Made by a program: the position numbers and the translations under genes
DNA from: Flagellimonas oceanensis
GTDB taxonomy: Bacteria; Bacteroidota; Bacteroidia; Flavobacteriales; Flavobacteriaceae
Assembly: GCF_003992595.1 (NCBI RefSeq)
Contig: NZ_RZNA01000052.1
Location: forward strand, 261,214-325,213
Direction of reading: 5' to 3'
DNA: 64,000 nt
Part shown: piece after piece, positions 41,551 to 50,328 of the stretch
How the letters are laid out: the number at the start of each line of letters is the position of its first letter
Numbering within the stretch: position 1 is the first letter of the stretch
Notes under the pieces: generated by a model
Told to the model about the DNA's origin: nothing
Database searches by the model: none
What the model saw: only the letters and a program-made list of their open reading frames with translations

Positions 41551-44496
41551 TTAAAGGGTGTCACAATTAAACTCTTCTTTCTTGCTCTGAACGGGAGTTC
41601 TGGATTTTTTACCCTTTTTGTTCTCGTTCAACATCATTCCGATCAACTGGTTACGTTCCTTTTTGATGGATTCCCTTAGCTTTTTGTCTTTTTCCAGATC
41701 AAAATAAACTTTTCCTTCAATCAAGGTTTTTTCAGCCTTGGCATATACGGATAGCGGGTGGTCTGTCCACAGTACTACATCAGCATCTTTACCTTCTTCT
41801 ATACTGCCTACGCGGTCGTCCAAGTGAAGAAGTTTGGCTGGATTCAATGTGACCATTTTCCAGGCTTCGATTTCAGACATACCTCCGTATTTTACCGTTT
41901 TGGCAGCCTCTTGGTTCAATCGTCTGGACATTTCAGCATCATCACTGTTGATGGCCACGGTCACCCCCTGACTGGTCATAATGGCAGCATTGTAAGGAAT
42001 CGCATCGTTCACTTCGTATTTGTAGGCCCACCAGTCACTGAACGTGCCACCGCCGACACCGTGCTCGGCCATTTTATCGGCCACTTTGTAACCTTCCAAA
42101 ATATGGGTAAAGGTGTTCACACGGAAGTCAAATTTCTCGGCGACTTTCATCATCATGTTGATTTCACTCTGCACATAGGAGTGGCAAGAAATAAAACGCT
42201 CCGCGTTCAAGATTTCGGCCAAGGTTTCCATTTCCTCATCATGGCGGTAAGCTTGCCCGCTCTTTTTCTTTTCATCGTATTCCTTTGCGCGTTGGAAGTA
42301 ATCGGTGTACACTTGCTCCACACCCATCCTTGTTTGCGGGAAACGGGAATAGCTGCCCCAGTTGGACTGCTTTACATTCTCTCCCAAAGCAAATTTGATG
42401 AACTTGGGCGAGTTGTCGAAGATCATATCTTCAGCACTTTCTCCCCACTTTAACCGCAATATGGCAGATTGTCCACCGATAGGGTTGGCAGAACCATGCA
42501 GCAATTGGGCGGTAGTGACACCACCAGCCAAATCACGGTAAATGGCAACGTCTTTTGGGTCAACAACATCTTCCATACGAACTTCGGCGGAGGAATTGTG
42601 ACCACCTTCGTTAATGGATAGTGCGGCAATGTGTGTGTGCTCGTCAATGATACCGGCGGTCAAGTGCTTTCCTGTGGCATCGACCACCGTGGCACCTCCT
42701 GCACGCAGGTCTTTCCCCACTTTGGAAATCTTGCCTTTTTTGATGAGTACATCGGTGTTTTCCAAAATGGTCTCGCCGGTCCAAACCGTAGCATTTTTGA
42801 AAAGGATGTCTTCTTGTTCTGGCTTTTCCTTATAACCATATCCAACATTGGGATAGGTCAGTGCCATAAGCTGAGGTTTCTCGCCAGCGTCGTCATCTTT
42901 TGATTTTTCCTCAAACGAAGAGGTTTTGGTCATTGTGGCAGAAGTTTCATCGCCATTGGGAAGCACCACGTTTCCTTTAATGGTTTCGGAACCGGGCAGA
43001 ACATGGGCAACCATGCGGTAAGAACCAATATTGTCCTCACTGAAAGAGATGTTCAACCAGTCTCCTGTATAATCGATCTGAGAGTCTACCGATTCGTCTC
43101 CTTTTTTGATTTCAGCCTTTGGTTTGTCAGCATCTCCCGTCAAAGAAACTTTGTAGGTTGTCCCGTTGACCGCAAGGTCGTAATCGCCTCGGATATCGAT
43201 GACATCCATACTTTCAATAATATTCTTGGTTCCTTGGACCCAGTTTTCGTAAAGGGTGGTTTCTTTTTCAAAAATATCGCCTGAAGTGATCAAGAAGTTG
43301 GCTTGGCTTCCAGTTTGCAGTGAACCAATCTCACTGGATTTCCCTAAAATCTCGGCGGGAACAGTAGTCAATGCTTCCAAAGCCTTAGTTTTTGAAAGTC
43401 CATAAGTAATGGCCTTAAAGATTTTTTCCTTCAGCTCTTTTGGGGATTTAAGGCCATGCAACGTAATGGAGAATTCAACACCGTTGTCCGCCAAAACTTT
43501 TGGATTGGATGGCGCCAAGTTCCAGTGTCTCATATCCTTCAAGGCAATATATTTAGCTTGATAAGGGTTGGATACATCAAATGCATCCGGAAAATCAAGA
43601 GGTAAAATCAATTTGGCGTTGGTGGCTTTTATTTGATCAATACGCTCGTATTCATCACCGCCTGCCAAAATAGTGTATTGAATCCCGAAAAGGTCTCCGA
43701 TTTTATCGGCACGTAGTACGTTGCCATTGTCTCCGGCAGCGTAAATCTGAGTCAACCCTTTGTTGTCGATAAGCGCTTCCAAAGAACGGTCTTTGGTATC
43801 CACGTTGCCTTTGCTGTACCAGTCCATGTCGTAATACACCTGACGCATCAAGGCCATGGACCCCATCAAGGAACCTGGGTATGATTGTCTTGATGCTCTG
43901 CTCTTCTGGAAAGAAAAGTACTGTGCGGATTTATCGGAAAGGATGCGTTGTGCTTCGGACGCTTCGTCATTCAAAGCGACCAATAGGCCTGTACCCCTTG
44001 CAATACCATCTTCGATATGTGCATTGATGGTTCCGAAACCTGCGTTTCTCAGTTCTTTGGCCTTTTTTTCATCATACTTAAAATTGTTGATGGCATCATT
44101 TTCGGGCATTATGTGGTCGTTCCAGTAAAACCCTTCCCTTGTTGGACCGTATTGTGCGGACCTTCCGCTGCTGCTGGCTCTTTTTGGGAGTTCCACACCA
44201 AATCCTGAAAATACATCGATAAATGATGGATAAATGGATTTTCCGCCCAGGTCCTCCACGACCGCATTCTTTGGAATGCTTACGGATTTACCCACTTCCA
44301 CCACTTTACCGTTTTGTATCAGCAAGGTGCCATTGTTGATGATTTGTGTGGGGGTTACATAGATCTTGGCATTGGTAAATGCCGTGTAATTGTTGTTTTT
44401 CTTTGCCTTTACACCATCATTTATAGGAAAATAATCCTGTGCAAACAAAGAAACACTGCCCATGAAGAGAAATAGGGCCAAAAGTTTTAGTTTCAT
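41551..44496 (-). CDS. Two-domain amidohydrolase-family secreted protein
   Basis: This 981-residue protein has a signal peptide (about 1-19) and two amidohydrolase-like halves. In the first, the H-x-H position reads FIDVFSGFG, so it lacks metal ligands. In the second (from about 560), LTAGIIDEHTHIA at about 612-622 keeps H-x-H, and ISCHSYV, NTFTHILEG and INSDDAEM supply further ligands, so it is probably active. Such proteins act as dipeptidases, imidazolonepropionase-like or prolidase-like enzymes; the substrate is unknown. It is the first gene of a pair with the degenerate paralogue and has a good promoter. Confidence 0.85.
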   Translation of the reverse strand: MKLKLLALFLFMGSVSLFAQDYFPINDGVKAKKNNNYTAFTNAKIYVTPTQIINNGTLLIQNGKVVEVGKSVSIPKNAVVEDLGGKSIYPSFIDVFSGFGVELPKRASSSGRSAQYGPTREGFYWNDHIMPENDAINNFKYDEKKAKELRNAGFGTINAHIEDGIARGTGLLVALNDEASEAQRILSDKSAQYFSFQKSRASRQSYPGSLMGSMALMRQVYYDMDWYSKGNVDTKDRSLEALIDNKGLTQIYAAGDNGNVLRADKIGDLFGIQYTILAGGDEYERIDQIKATNAKLILPLDFPDAFDVSNPYQAKYIALKDMRHWNLAPSNPKVLADNGVEFSITLHGLKSPKELKEKIFKAITYGLSKTKALEALTTVPAEILGKSSEIGSLQTGSQANFLITSGDIFEKETTLYENWVQGTKNIIESMDVIDIRGDYDLAVNGTTYKVSLTGDADKPKAEIKKGDESVDSQIDYTGDWLNISFSEDNIGSYRMVAHVLPGSETIKGNVVLPNGDETSATMTKTSSFEEKSKDDDAGEKPQLMALTYPNVGYGYKEKPEQEDILFKNATVWTGETILENTDVLIKKGKISKVGKDLRAGGATVVDATGKHLTAGIIDEHTHIAALSINEGGHNSSAEVRMEDVVDPKDVAIYRDLAGGVTTAQLLHGSANPIGGQSAILRLKWGESAEDMIFDNSPKFIKFALGENVKQSNWGSYSRFPQTRMGVEQVYTDYFQRAKEYDEKKKSGQAYRHDEEMETLAEILNAERFISCHSYVQSEINMMMKVAEKFDFRVNTFTHILEGYKVADKMAEHGVGGGTFSDWWAYKYEVNDAIPYNAAIMTSQGVTVAINSDDAEMSRRLNQEAAKTVKYGGMSEIEAWKMVTLNPAKLLHLDDRVGSIEEGKDADVVLWTDHPLSVYAKAEKTLIEGKVYFDLEKDKKLRESIKKERNQLIGMMLNENKKGKKSRTPVQSKKEEFNCDTL

Positions 44497-44521
44497 AAGG
44501 TTTGAATTGAATTAGTCGCTT

Positions 44522-44552
44522 TAAAGGTAACCTTTGTGAAAGGACCCCACAA
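44522..44552 (-). promoter_or_regulatory. Promoter of the amidohydrolase gene pair
   Basis: On the minus strand a -33 TTG, 20-base spacer and TACCTTTA (near match to TAnnTTTG) lie 25 bases before ATG 44496. The -33 element sits just upstream of the 44556 gene end. Confidence 0.5.
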
Positions 44553-44555
44553 GTT

Positions 44556-45629
44556 TCAAAGACCGCTCAATTGCTTGTTTCGGTGATTGATGATAAGGCC
44601 TACTACGGCATTGTAACTTTTGATACCTTCTTTTTGGTTGTTTGCCTTCAAAAATGTGTTGAATACGGATTTGAATACGGGCTCCATGGGGTTCTCATAT
44701 TTTTCCCAAAATTCACGCAGTTCATTGAAATTTTCTTTTACACCTGGATTGATGGCGGCAACGATTTTATTGTATTGTTCCTCATCTTTATGAAAAAGGT
44801 CGGTAAGGCAGTAGCCCAGGGCATGATGGTAAGCTGAATACTTGAAATACGGGTCGTGGCTTTCTGATGTAACCAAAAATCCGATAAAATTGGTGGCGCC
44901 TTCGGCAGAGTACCCCAATTGATGACCTACTTCGTGGCAGCTTACTGTGGGCAACCTGAACTTTGGGGTAATGCCGTTTACCTGTGCCTCATTGGTAAAA
45001 GGATTAAGGTAACCCCCATATCCCATAAAAGTCAATGGAACGCTATAAATGGATGATTTTAGGCTGCGATGTTCATACCCGAAATCGGGGTATTGCTTTG
45101 CAAAGTTGACATAGGCTTCTTCCGTCTTGGCAAAGATTTGCTTTTTGGAGTAGGGGATGTGCACGGGAGAGACGGTATCTCCTGTCAGTTCCCATTGATA
45201 TTGGTTTGTTTGGATGACAATGTATTGGGTCAGTTCAACCAATTCATCAACGGTATATTCGCGATCAATGCCCAGTTTCCAGTTAATGGGTTGGCGATGG
45301 TAATTCATGCCCCAAAGCAGATGAAAGGCAAAAAATACGATAGAAAGCACCACAACAATATCCTTTAGGAACCAAAGTGGCTTACGTTTGATGCTTTTCC
45401 AATGTTTGTAAATGTATCGAATTGCCAAAATGACCAGGGTTGTATAAACCAAATCCCCGAAGGAAAAAGGAATCCAACCAAACAATATTCTTAAAAAACC
45501 TGAAATGTATGGGTAGATGCCATTGCTGTAATATGTTTCCACAAAATCGGGATAGCTGCCCATCCATTTTACCAATATGATTTGTAGAGGTAGGGCAATG
45601 GCGATAATGTTCTTGGTTCTTTGTCTCAT
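44556..45629 (-). CDS. DUF3810 membrane protein with zinc-peptidase motif
   Basis: This 357-residue protein has three N-terminal membrane helices (about 8-25, 40-75, 88-110) and a soluble part with SCHEVGHQLGYSAEGATNFIG, a HEXXH motif with downstream E. This is the DUF3810 family of Bacteroidota, judged to be membrane metallopeptidases, with no known substrate. ATG 45629 is used; the codon just before it is TTG. It lies downstream of the PPIase operon but is separated by a terminator. Confidence 0.8.
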   Translation of the reverse strand: MRQRTKNIIAIALPLQIILVKWMGSYPDFVETYYSNGIYPYISGFLRILFGWIPFSFGDLVYTTLVILAIRYIYKHWKSIKRKPLWFLKDIVVVLSIVFFAFHLLWGMNYHRQPINWKLGIDREYTVDELVELTQYIVIQTNQYQWELTGDTVSPVHIPYSKKQIFAKTEEAYVNFAKQYPDFGYEHRSLKSSIYSVPLTFMGYGGYLNPFTNEAQVNGITPKFRLPTVSCHEVGHQLGYSAEGATNFIGFLVTSESHDPYFKYSAYHHALGYCLTDLFHKDEEQYNKIVAAINPGVKENFNELREFWEKYENPMEPVFKSVFNTFLKANNQKEGIKSYNAVVGLIINHRNKQLSGL

Positions 45630-45660
45630 CAAGAATTGAGCAATTTATTTTTGGCAATTA

Positions 45661-45691
45661 AAAAAGCCGCACGGAAAAGTACGGCTTTTTT
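45661..45691 (-). terminator. Intrinsic terminator after the nrnA-gldI-PPIase operon
   Basis: A 9-bp stem (AAAAAGCCG/CGGCTTTTT) closes a 12-base loop and is followed on the minus strand by a T-run. It separates the PPIase gene from the DUF3810 gene. Confidence 0.7.
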
Positions 45692-45714
45692 TAAGTTTGG
45701 CTTTTGGAATTTTA

Positions 45715-46818
45715 TTATTGGATTCCAACAATTTCTATATCAAAAACCAAGGTGGAGCCACCAGGGATAGGGCCATAATCATTATCGCCATACCCTAAAT
45801 GCGGAGGGATGAACAAACGAACCTTGTCTCCAACTTTCATGGTCAACAATCCTTCCCGGAAACCTGCAGCCAATTGAGCATCGGGGCTATAATCCATAGG
45901 AAATGGTCTGTAACCTCCCTGATCTCTCCTTCCGGGGTTCAGTTGGTTGAATTGTTCGGCAACTTCTTCGATGTTGCTGTCGAACAAATCCCCGTTGAAC
46001 AACCAACCTGCATAGTTTACCAATACTTTTTGGCCCACTTTTGGTTGCTCTCCATCGCCTTCTTCCAGTTTTAAGATACGAAGCCCACTATTGGTTTCTT
46101 CGGCCTCCTCAATCTGTTCGGTAAAATTGGCTACCAAATCTTCCTTCATTTTCTTAAAGGCTTCTTCGGCTGCATTAGCTTCTTCGAAATAGTCACTCAT
46201 GATCTGAACAGCATCGAATTGTCTGGCCTCCTTACCATTGCGCACAATTTCCACATGGTCCATCACAACATCGGTTACAGGTCTGTCGCCAGCACCTGTC
46301 TCTACATTGGCAATGGAATCAACTACATCCATGCCTGCCACTACTTCTCCGAAAACAGTATGCTTGTCATTCAACCATGGAGTGGCCTTGTGCGTGATGA
46401 AAAATTGACTGCTGTTTGTTTTTGGACCTCTGTTGGCCATGGAAAGGATTCCTTTTTTGGAATGTCTCAAGGAATCATTGAACTCATCATTAAAAGTGTA
46501 GCCAATATTACCGCTTCCACTACCGGTCGGGTCTCCACCCTGAATCATAAAATCTTTAATGACCCTGTGAAATACAATACCGTCATAGAATTTTTTGTCT
46601 TTGTATTCATCGTTAACAAAAGGGTTTTTCCCTTCGGCCAAGGAAACAAAGTTTGCTACTGTGACTGGGGTTTTTTGGTATTCCAGTTGAATGATGATAT
46701 CCCCTTTGGCGGTCTGGATATCAGCAAAAATACCATCGCCCAAATCAGCGTATTTGCTCGATTTGCACCCTATGATCACTAGGAGGAATAATGGTATGAT
46801 GTAAAATAATTTCTTCAT
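45715..46818 (-). CDS. Cyclophilin-FKBP fusion peptidyl-prolyl isomerase lipoprotein
   Basis: This 367-residue protein has a lipobox (VIIGC, C18), a cyclophilin domain (about 28-195; FHRVIKDFMIQGGDPTGSGSG, MANRGPKTNSSQFFI) and an FKBP domain (about 265-366; GQKVLVNYAGWLFNGDLFDS, PHLGYGDNDYGPIPGGSTL). Between them is a charged helical linker. Both prolyl-isomerase cores look complete. It should fold exported proteins in the periplasm. It follows gldI by 11 bases and ends at a terminator, so it belongs to the nrnA-gldI operon. Confidence 0.88.
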   Translation of the reverse strand: MKKLFYIIPLFLLVIIGCKSSKYADLGDGIFADIQTAKGDIIIQLEYQKTPVTVANFVSLAEGKNPFVNDEYKDKKFYDGIVFHRVIKDFMIQGGDPTGSGSGNIGYTFNDEFNDSLRHSKKGILSMANRGPKTNSSQFFITHKATPWLNDKHTVFGEVVAGMDVVDSIANVETGAGDRPVTDVVMDHVEIVRNGKEARQFDAVQIMSDYFEEANAAEEAFKKMKEDLVANFTEQIEEAEETNSGLRILKLEEGDGEQPKVGQKVLVNYAGWLFNGDLFDSNIEEVAEQFNQLNPGRRDQGGYRPFPMDYSPDAQLAAGFREGLLTMKVGDKVRLFIPPHLGYGDNDYGPIPGGSTLVFDIEIVGIQ

Positions 46819-46829
46819 TGTTTATGAAT

Positions 46830-47378
46830 TTAGTTTAAACTGTCGTTGTCTATTATGATTGTGTGTAATTCTACAGATGATTTAAGCGGTGTTTTTGGGC
46901 CAATGGCCTTGTTGTCTCCTTGGTAGCCATAGGCTTGGGGGGATGGAAACAAAAATGTGACCTTCTCATTTATTTTCAAAAGCTTTACCGCATTCTGGAG
47001 CCCAGGGAATAATTGCTGTTTGTCTATAACATGTGAGGTCGGCCCTATTTCTTCAGCGGTGTATATGGTATCACCGCCAAGGCTCATCAAGTTATAGGAA
47101 AATAGAATTTGGTCGCCCGATTTTAGTTGATAATTGGCCGTATCGTTTTTGGTCTCGTAGTAGTACCAAAATCCGTTTGGACTGGATATGTACTCGTGAA
47201 CCGTATCCTTTGAAATAATTTCCTGAATGGCGGCTTCCTCTTCTGCCAACAATTTCTTGGTACGTTCAATGGATTCCTTGTAAAAACTACCGGATTTCAC
47301 TTCAACGGGTCTTCTCGGTTCGGGACCCCCACAGCTCACGACGATGGCAACCAGCAAAACAGCTAGAAAGAATCTCAT
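46830..47378 (-). CDS. gldI: Gliding-motility-associated peptidyl-prolyl isomerase GldI
   Basis: This 182-residue lipoprotein (lipobox VVSC, C16) has an N-terminal helix and an FKBP-like domain (about 80-180; LKSGDQILFSYNLMSLGGDTIY, FLFPSPQAYGYQG). It matches GldI of gliding flavobacteria in size, order and lipobox. GldI is needed for gliding in Flavobacterium johnsoniae, probably by folding motility or type IX secretion proteins. Its start overlaps the nrnA stop by 4 bases (ATGA). No other gld gene is in the window. Confidence 0.88.
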   Translation of the reverse strand: MRFFLAVLLVAIVVSCGGPEPRRPVEVKSGSFYKESIERTKKLLAEEEAAIQEIISKDTVHEYISSPNGFWYYYETKNDTANYQLKSGDQILFSYNLMSLGGDTIYTAEEIGPTSHVIDKQQLFPGLQNAVKLLKINEKVTFLFPSPQAYGYQGDNKAIGPKTPLKSSVELHTIIIDNDSLN

Positions 47379-48391
47379 GTGTTCAATTTGTCTTTATAGT
47401 TTTTTAAAATAGCATTGAATTTGGATATGGTCTCCTCCATGCTCATTTCACTTCTCCCCCCAGCTGCATTGGTATGCCCACCTCCATTAAAATGCTCTCG
47501 GGCAAATTCGTTTACGGAAAAATCCCCGACGGAACGAAACGAAATTTTAATGATGCCCTCTTCGCGATTTTCAATAAAAATGAGGGCAAAAATAATACCT
47601 TCCAAAGTTAGGCCATAATTAACGAATCCCTCGGTATCCCCCTTTTTAAAACCGTATTGGTCCAATTCATCTTGGGAAAGGGTAATGTAAGCAGTTCTGT
47701 ATTCTGGAAGAATAACCATATTGCTCAAGGCAATACCCAACAAATGCAAGCGGGAAGGGGAGTTGGTGTCAAAAACTTCGCGATGTATTTCCATATTGTC
47801 GGCACCCTTATCAATAAGTTCGGCCACAACACGGTGTGTTTTGCTCGATGTAGATCGATATTTAAAAGAGCCAGTATCCGTCATAATGCCCGTGTACAGG
47901 TTTGTTGCCATATCGGCATCAATCAAATCGGTTTCCCCTAAAGAGTCGATAAAATTGAAGACCATCTCACAGGTAGAGCTCATGGTCACATCCGAATAGG
48001 TTACCTTGGCATAGTCGCTTGGCTGTTGGTGGTGGTCGATCATAATAAAATCAGCCTCCGCTTCCTGTAGGACTGATTCCATTTGCCCCACTCTGGAAAG
48101 GTCGTTGAAGTCCAAAGTGAAAATAACCGAAGCCTCATTGATGACTTCCTTTGCCTTTGGGTTTTCCCTCTCAAAATTGATGACGACATCATTTCCCGGC
48201 ATCCATTTCAGGAATTTTGGATAGTCATTTGGTGCCACCACATGCACTGTGTGCCCTTTTGCCTTTAAAAAACCGGAAAGTGCCAAGCAGGACCCCATGG
48301 CATCCCCGTCGGGGTTTCTGTGGGGAATGATCGCTATCTTTTTAGGTTGGGAAAGAATCGACTTTACTGTCGTGATATCCACTGAATTCAT
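47375..48391 (-). CDS. nrnA: DHH-family phosphoesterase (NrnA-type)
   Basis: This 338-residue protein has the DHH motifs IIPHRNPDGDAMGS and FIMIDHHQQP, and the DHHA1 motif GGGHTNAAGG. NrnA degrades short RNA oligonucleotides and 3'-phosphoadenosine 5'-phosphate (pAp). ATG 48391 is used; the upstream in-frame start at 48460 lies before the promoter box. The -7 box at 48397-48404 is only five bases before the start codon. It begins the nrnA-gldI-PPIase operon. Confidence 0.9.
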   Translation of the reverse strand: MNSVDITTVKSILSQPKKIAIIPHRNPDGDAMGSCLALSGFLKAKGHTVHVVAPNDYPKFLKWMPGNDVVINFERENPKAKEVINEASVIFTLDFNDLSRVGQMESVLQEAEADFIMIDHHQQPSDYAKVTYSDVTMSSTCEMVFNFIDSLGETDLIDADMATNLYTGIMTDTGSFKYRSTSSKTHRVVAELIDKGADNMEIHREVFDTNSPSRLHLLGIALSNMVILPEYRTAYITLSQDELDQYGFKKGDTEGFVNYGLTLEGIIFALIFIENREEGIIKISFRSVGDFSVNEFAREHFNGGGHTNAAGGRSEMSMEETISKFNAILKNYKDKLNT

Positions 48392-48396
48392 GCGGC

Positions 48397-48404
48397 CAAA
48401 TATA
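48397..48404 (-). promoter_or_regulatory. -7 promoter box close to the nrnA start
   Basis: The minus strand reads TATATTTG, fitting TAnnTTTG, then five bases to the ATG at 48391. This would give a leaderless or nearly leaderless transcript. Confidence 0.45.
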
Positions 48405-48439
48405 CAATAATATAATATAGAGGTAACTCGGTTTATCCG

Positions 48440-48447
48440 TATTTTTG
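48440..48447 (+). promoter_or_regulatory. -7 promoter box of the PhoD-like gene
   Basis: TATTTTTG, an exact TAnnTTTG match, ends 18 bases before ATG 48466. No clear -33 TTG is visible. Confidence 0.45.
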
Positions 48448-48465
48448 GTTTGGTAAACACACATC

Positions 48466-49500
48466 ATGAAACAACTTTATACTTTGTTTGCGGCCTTGGT
48501 TTTGTTTTCTGCCTGCAAAAAGAAGGAGGAGAAAACGGTCGAGGTCCAAGAAAAAGCAACACCTGATTTTGTGGTGGCCTTTGGATCATGCAATATGTCG
48601 CAGGAACCAAATCCGTTTTGGGACAATATTTTGGCAGAAGATCCAGATGTTTGGATTTGGGGAGGGGACATTGTCTATGCGGATACGGATGATGTGGAAC
48701 GATTAAGGTCCATTTATGCCATGCAGGATACCGTTGCGGGATATGCTGAATTGAGAAGCCAAGTACCTATTATCGGAACATGGGACGACCATGATTTTGG
48801 AGTGAACGATGGAGGTTCCGATTTCGCCATAAAGGAAGAAAGCCAACAAGTATTCCTGGATTTTATGAATGTACCGAAAGATAGTGAGCGTAGAAATCAA
48901 GAAGGGGTGTACGCTTCCCATGATTATGAAGTGCCTGCCGGAAAGATAAAGGTAATTGTGTTGGATACCCGGTATTTTAGAAGTGAGCTCATCAAAGATG
49001 AGGATTCCAACAAGCGATATAAGCCAACAATGGATTCTACGGCAACTGTACTCGGAAAAGCCCAGTGGCATTGGTTGGAAAACGAACTTAACGGTTCCGA
49101 TGCGGATTTCAACTTGATTATGTCCAGCATTCAGGTGCTTTCTGGTGAACATGGTTTCGAGACTTGGGGCAATTTTCCGCTAGAGGTGGAAAAGCTGGAA
49201 AATATGATAGCGCAATCAAAAGCAAGAGGAGTGATTATTTTATCGGGAGACAGGCATATTTCTGAGTTCTCCAGAACCGATGTTGCCGGGCTTTCATATC
49301 CCTTGGTGGATTTTACCAGTAGTGGGCTTACCCATTCGTATTCCAGCTTCAGTGGAGAACCGAACCAGTATCGTGTCGGGGAGGTGGTTTCCGATAAAAG
49401 TTATGGTATTATCAATCTCAATATTGAAGGGAAAAGGGCAGAATTTAAAATTATGGGGGACAATGGCACTGTTTTCCAAGAGTTAAAACAAAGCTATTGA
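48466..49500 (+). CDS. PhoD-like alkaline phosphatase lipoprotein
   Basis: This 344-residue protein has a lipobox FSAC (C17) after MKQLYTLFAALVL. Metal-binding motifs of PhoD-type metallophosphoesterases are seen in order: FGSCNMSQE, IWGGDIVYAD, TWDDHDFGVND, VLDTRYFRS and ILSGDRHISEF. Members are phosphodiesterases or phosphatases using Ca/Fe; here it is tethered to a membrane and faces the periplasm or surface. The start is supported by the promoter box. It stands alone between nrnA and ndk. Confidence 0.88.
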   Translation: MKQLYTLFAALVLFSACKKKEEKTVEVQEKATPDFVVAFGSCNMSQEPNPFWDNILAEDPDVWIWGGDIVYADTDDVERLRSIYAMQDTVAGYAELRSQVPIIGTWDDHDFGVNDGGSDFAIKEESQQVFLDFMNVPKDSERRNQEGVYASHDYEVPAGKIKVIVLDTRYFRSELIKDEDSNKRYKPTMDSTATVLGKAQWHWLENELNGSDADFNLIMSSIQVLSGEHGFETWGNFPLEVEKLENMIAQSKARGVIILSGDRHISEFSRTDVAGLSYPLVDFTSSGLTHSYSSFSGEPNQYRVGEVVSDKSYGIINLNIEGKRAEFKIMGDNGTVFQELKQSY

Positions 49501-49503
49501 GCC

Positions 49504-49533
49504 TTGTACCTTGGTTGAAAAAGCTTAAGTTTG
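49504..49533 (+). promoter_or_regulatory. Promoter of ndk
   Basis: TTG (49504-49506), a 19-base spacer and TAAGTTTG (49526-49533) match the Bacteroidota consensus in both elements. The predicted transcript starts about 10 bases before ATG 49549. Confidence 0.65.
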
Positions 49534-49548
49534 CGCAAAATTTAAAAA

Positions 49549-49968
49549 ATGACTGGAAATAGAACATTTACCATGATTAAGCCTGATGCCGTTGAAAATG
49601 GGTACATCGGGGCGATTTTGGATAAAATTACGGCTGCTGGATTTAAGATTGTGGCCATGAAGTTTACACAATTGAGCAAGAGGGATGCCGAAATATTCTA
49701 TGCCATCCACAAAGAGCGTCCATTTTTTGGTGAGTTGGTGGAGTTTATGACAAGAGGACCAATCGTTGCCGCTATCTTGGAAAAAGACAATGCTGTGGAT
49801 GATTTCCGTGCGTTGATCGGGGCTACCAACCCAGAAGAAGCTGCCGAAGGAACTATCAGAAAGTTGTACGCTGCCAGTATTGGTGAGAATGCCGTTCACG
49901 GTTCCGATAGTGATGAAAACGCTGCTATTGAAGGTGCTTTCCACTTTTCAGGAAGGGAAATCTACTAA
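49549..49968 (+). CDS. ndk: Nucleoside diphosphate kinase
   Basis: This 139-residue protein transfers phosphate between nucleoside di- and triphosphates. The phosphohistidine is in [15 protein letters not shown] and the N-terminus [19 protein letters not shown] is typical. It has its own promoter and its own terminator, so it is a one-gene transcript. Confidence 0.96.
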   Translation: MTGNRTFTMIKPDAVENGYIGAILDKITAAGFKIVAMKFTQLSKRDAEIFYAIHKERPFFGELVEFMTRGPIVAAILEKDNAVDDFRALIGATNPEEAAEGTIRKLYAASIGENAVHGSDSDENAAIEGAFHFSGREIY

Positions 49969-49992
49969 AATAGCTACAAGATATTTTTGTTC

Positions 49993-50019
49993 AAAGCCAC
50001 CTTTTGGGTGGTTTTTTTA
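49993..50019 (+). terminator. Intrinsic terminator of ndk
   Basis: A 9-bp stem AAAGCCACC/GGTGGTTTT (one G-U pair) with loop TTTTG is followed by a run of T's, ending before the facing DUF721 gene. Confidence 0.75.
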
Positions 50020-50031
50020 TTTCCTCTTTTA

Positions 50032-50328
50032 TTAACGCAACACCAATTTCTTTACCAGCTCCTTGCCCAGTTCTTCATTGATCATTTTAATGATCTTGGT
50101 TTTTCCCAAACTCAATTCCTCCCGCAATACCGAAGAGGAGAGCGATACGTAGAGCGTCTCATTTTTAAGTTCAACGGCCGATGTGTAGTTGTTTACCCCA
50201 TTGCCCATCAATTTAACCCAAGCCTCTCGGGCATCAACTTTGTCCATGCCTTTTTGCAGCTTGTTTTCCTGGATGAATTCGCTCAAGGCTTCACTCAATG
50301 GGATGTGGGAACTATGTCGTTTGGCCAT
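50032..50328 (-). CDS. DUF721/DciA-family protein
   Basis: This 98-residue protein matches DUF721 (MDKVDAREAWVKLMGNGVNN, then ETLYVSLSSSVLREELSLGK, KIIKMINEELG). DUF721 includes DciA, which helps load the replicative helicase DnaB in the many bacteria that lack DnaC/DnaI. This role here is inferred from family and from linkage with recF. The start overlaps the lipoprotein stop as TAATG, so it is the third gene in the recF operon. Confidence 0.85.
   Translation of the reverse strand: MAKRHSSHIPLSEALSEFIQENKLQKGMDKVDAREAWVKLMGNGVNNYTSAVELKNETLYVSLSSSVLREELSLGKTKIIKMINEELGKELVKKLVLR

Noticed and set aside
41758..42453. 231-codon open frame antisense to the two-domain amidohydrolase
   Set aside because: The opposite strand carries the intact HTH and other ligands; no sign of coding on this strand.
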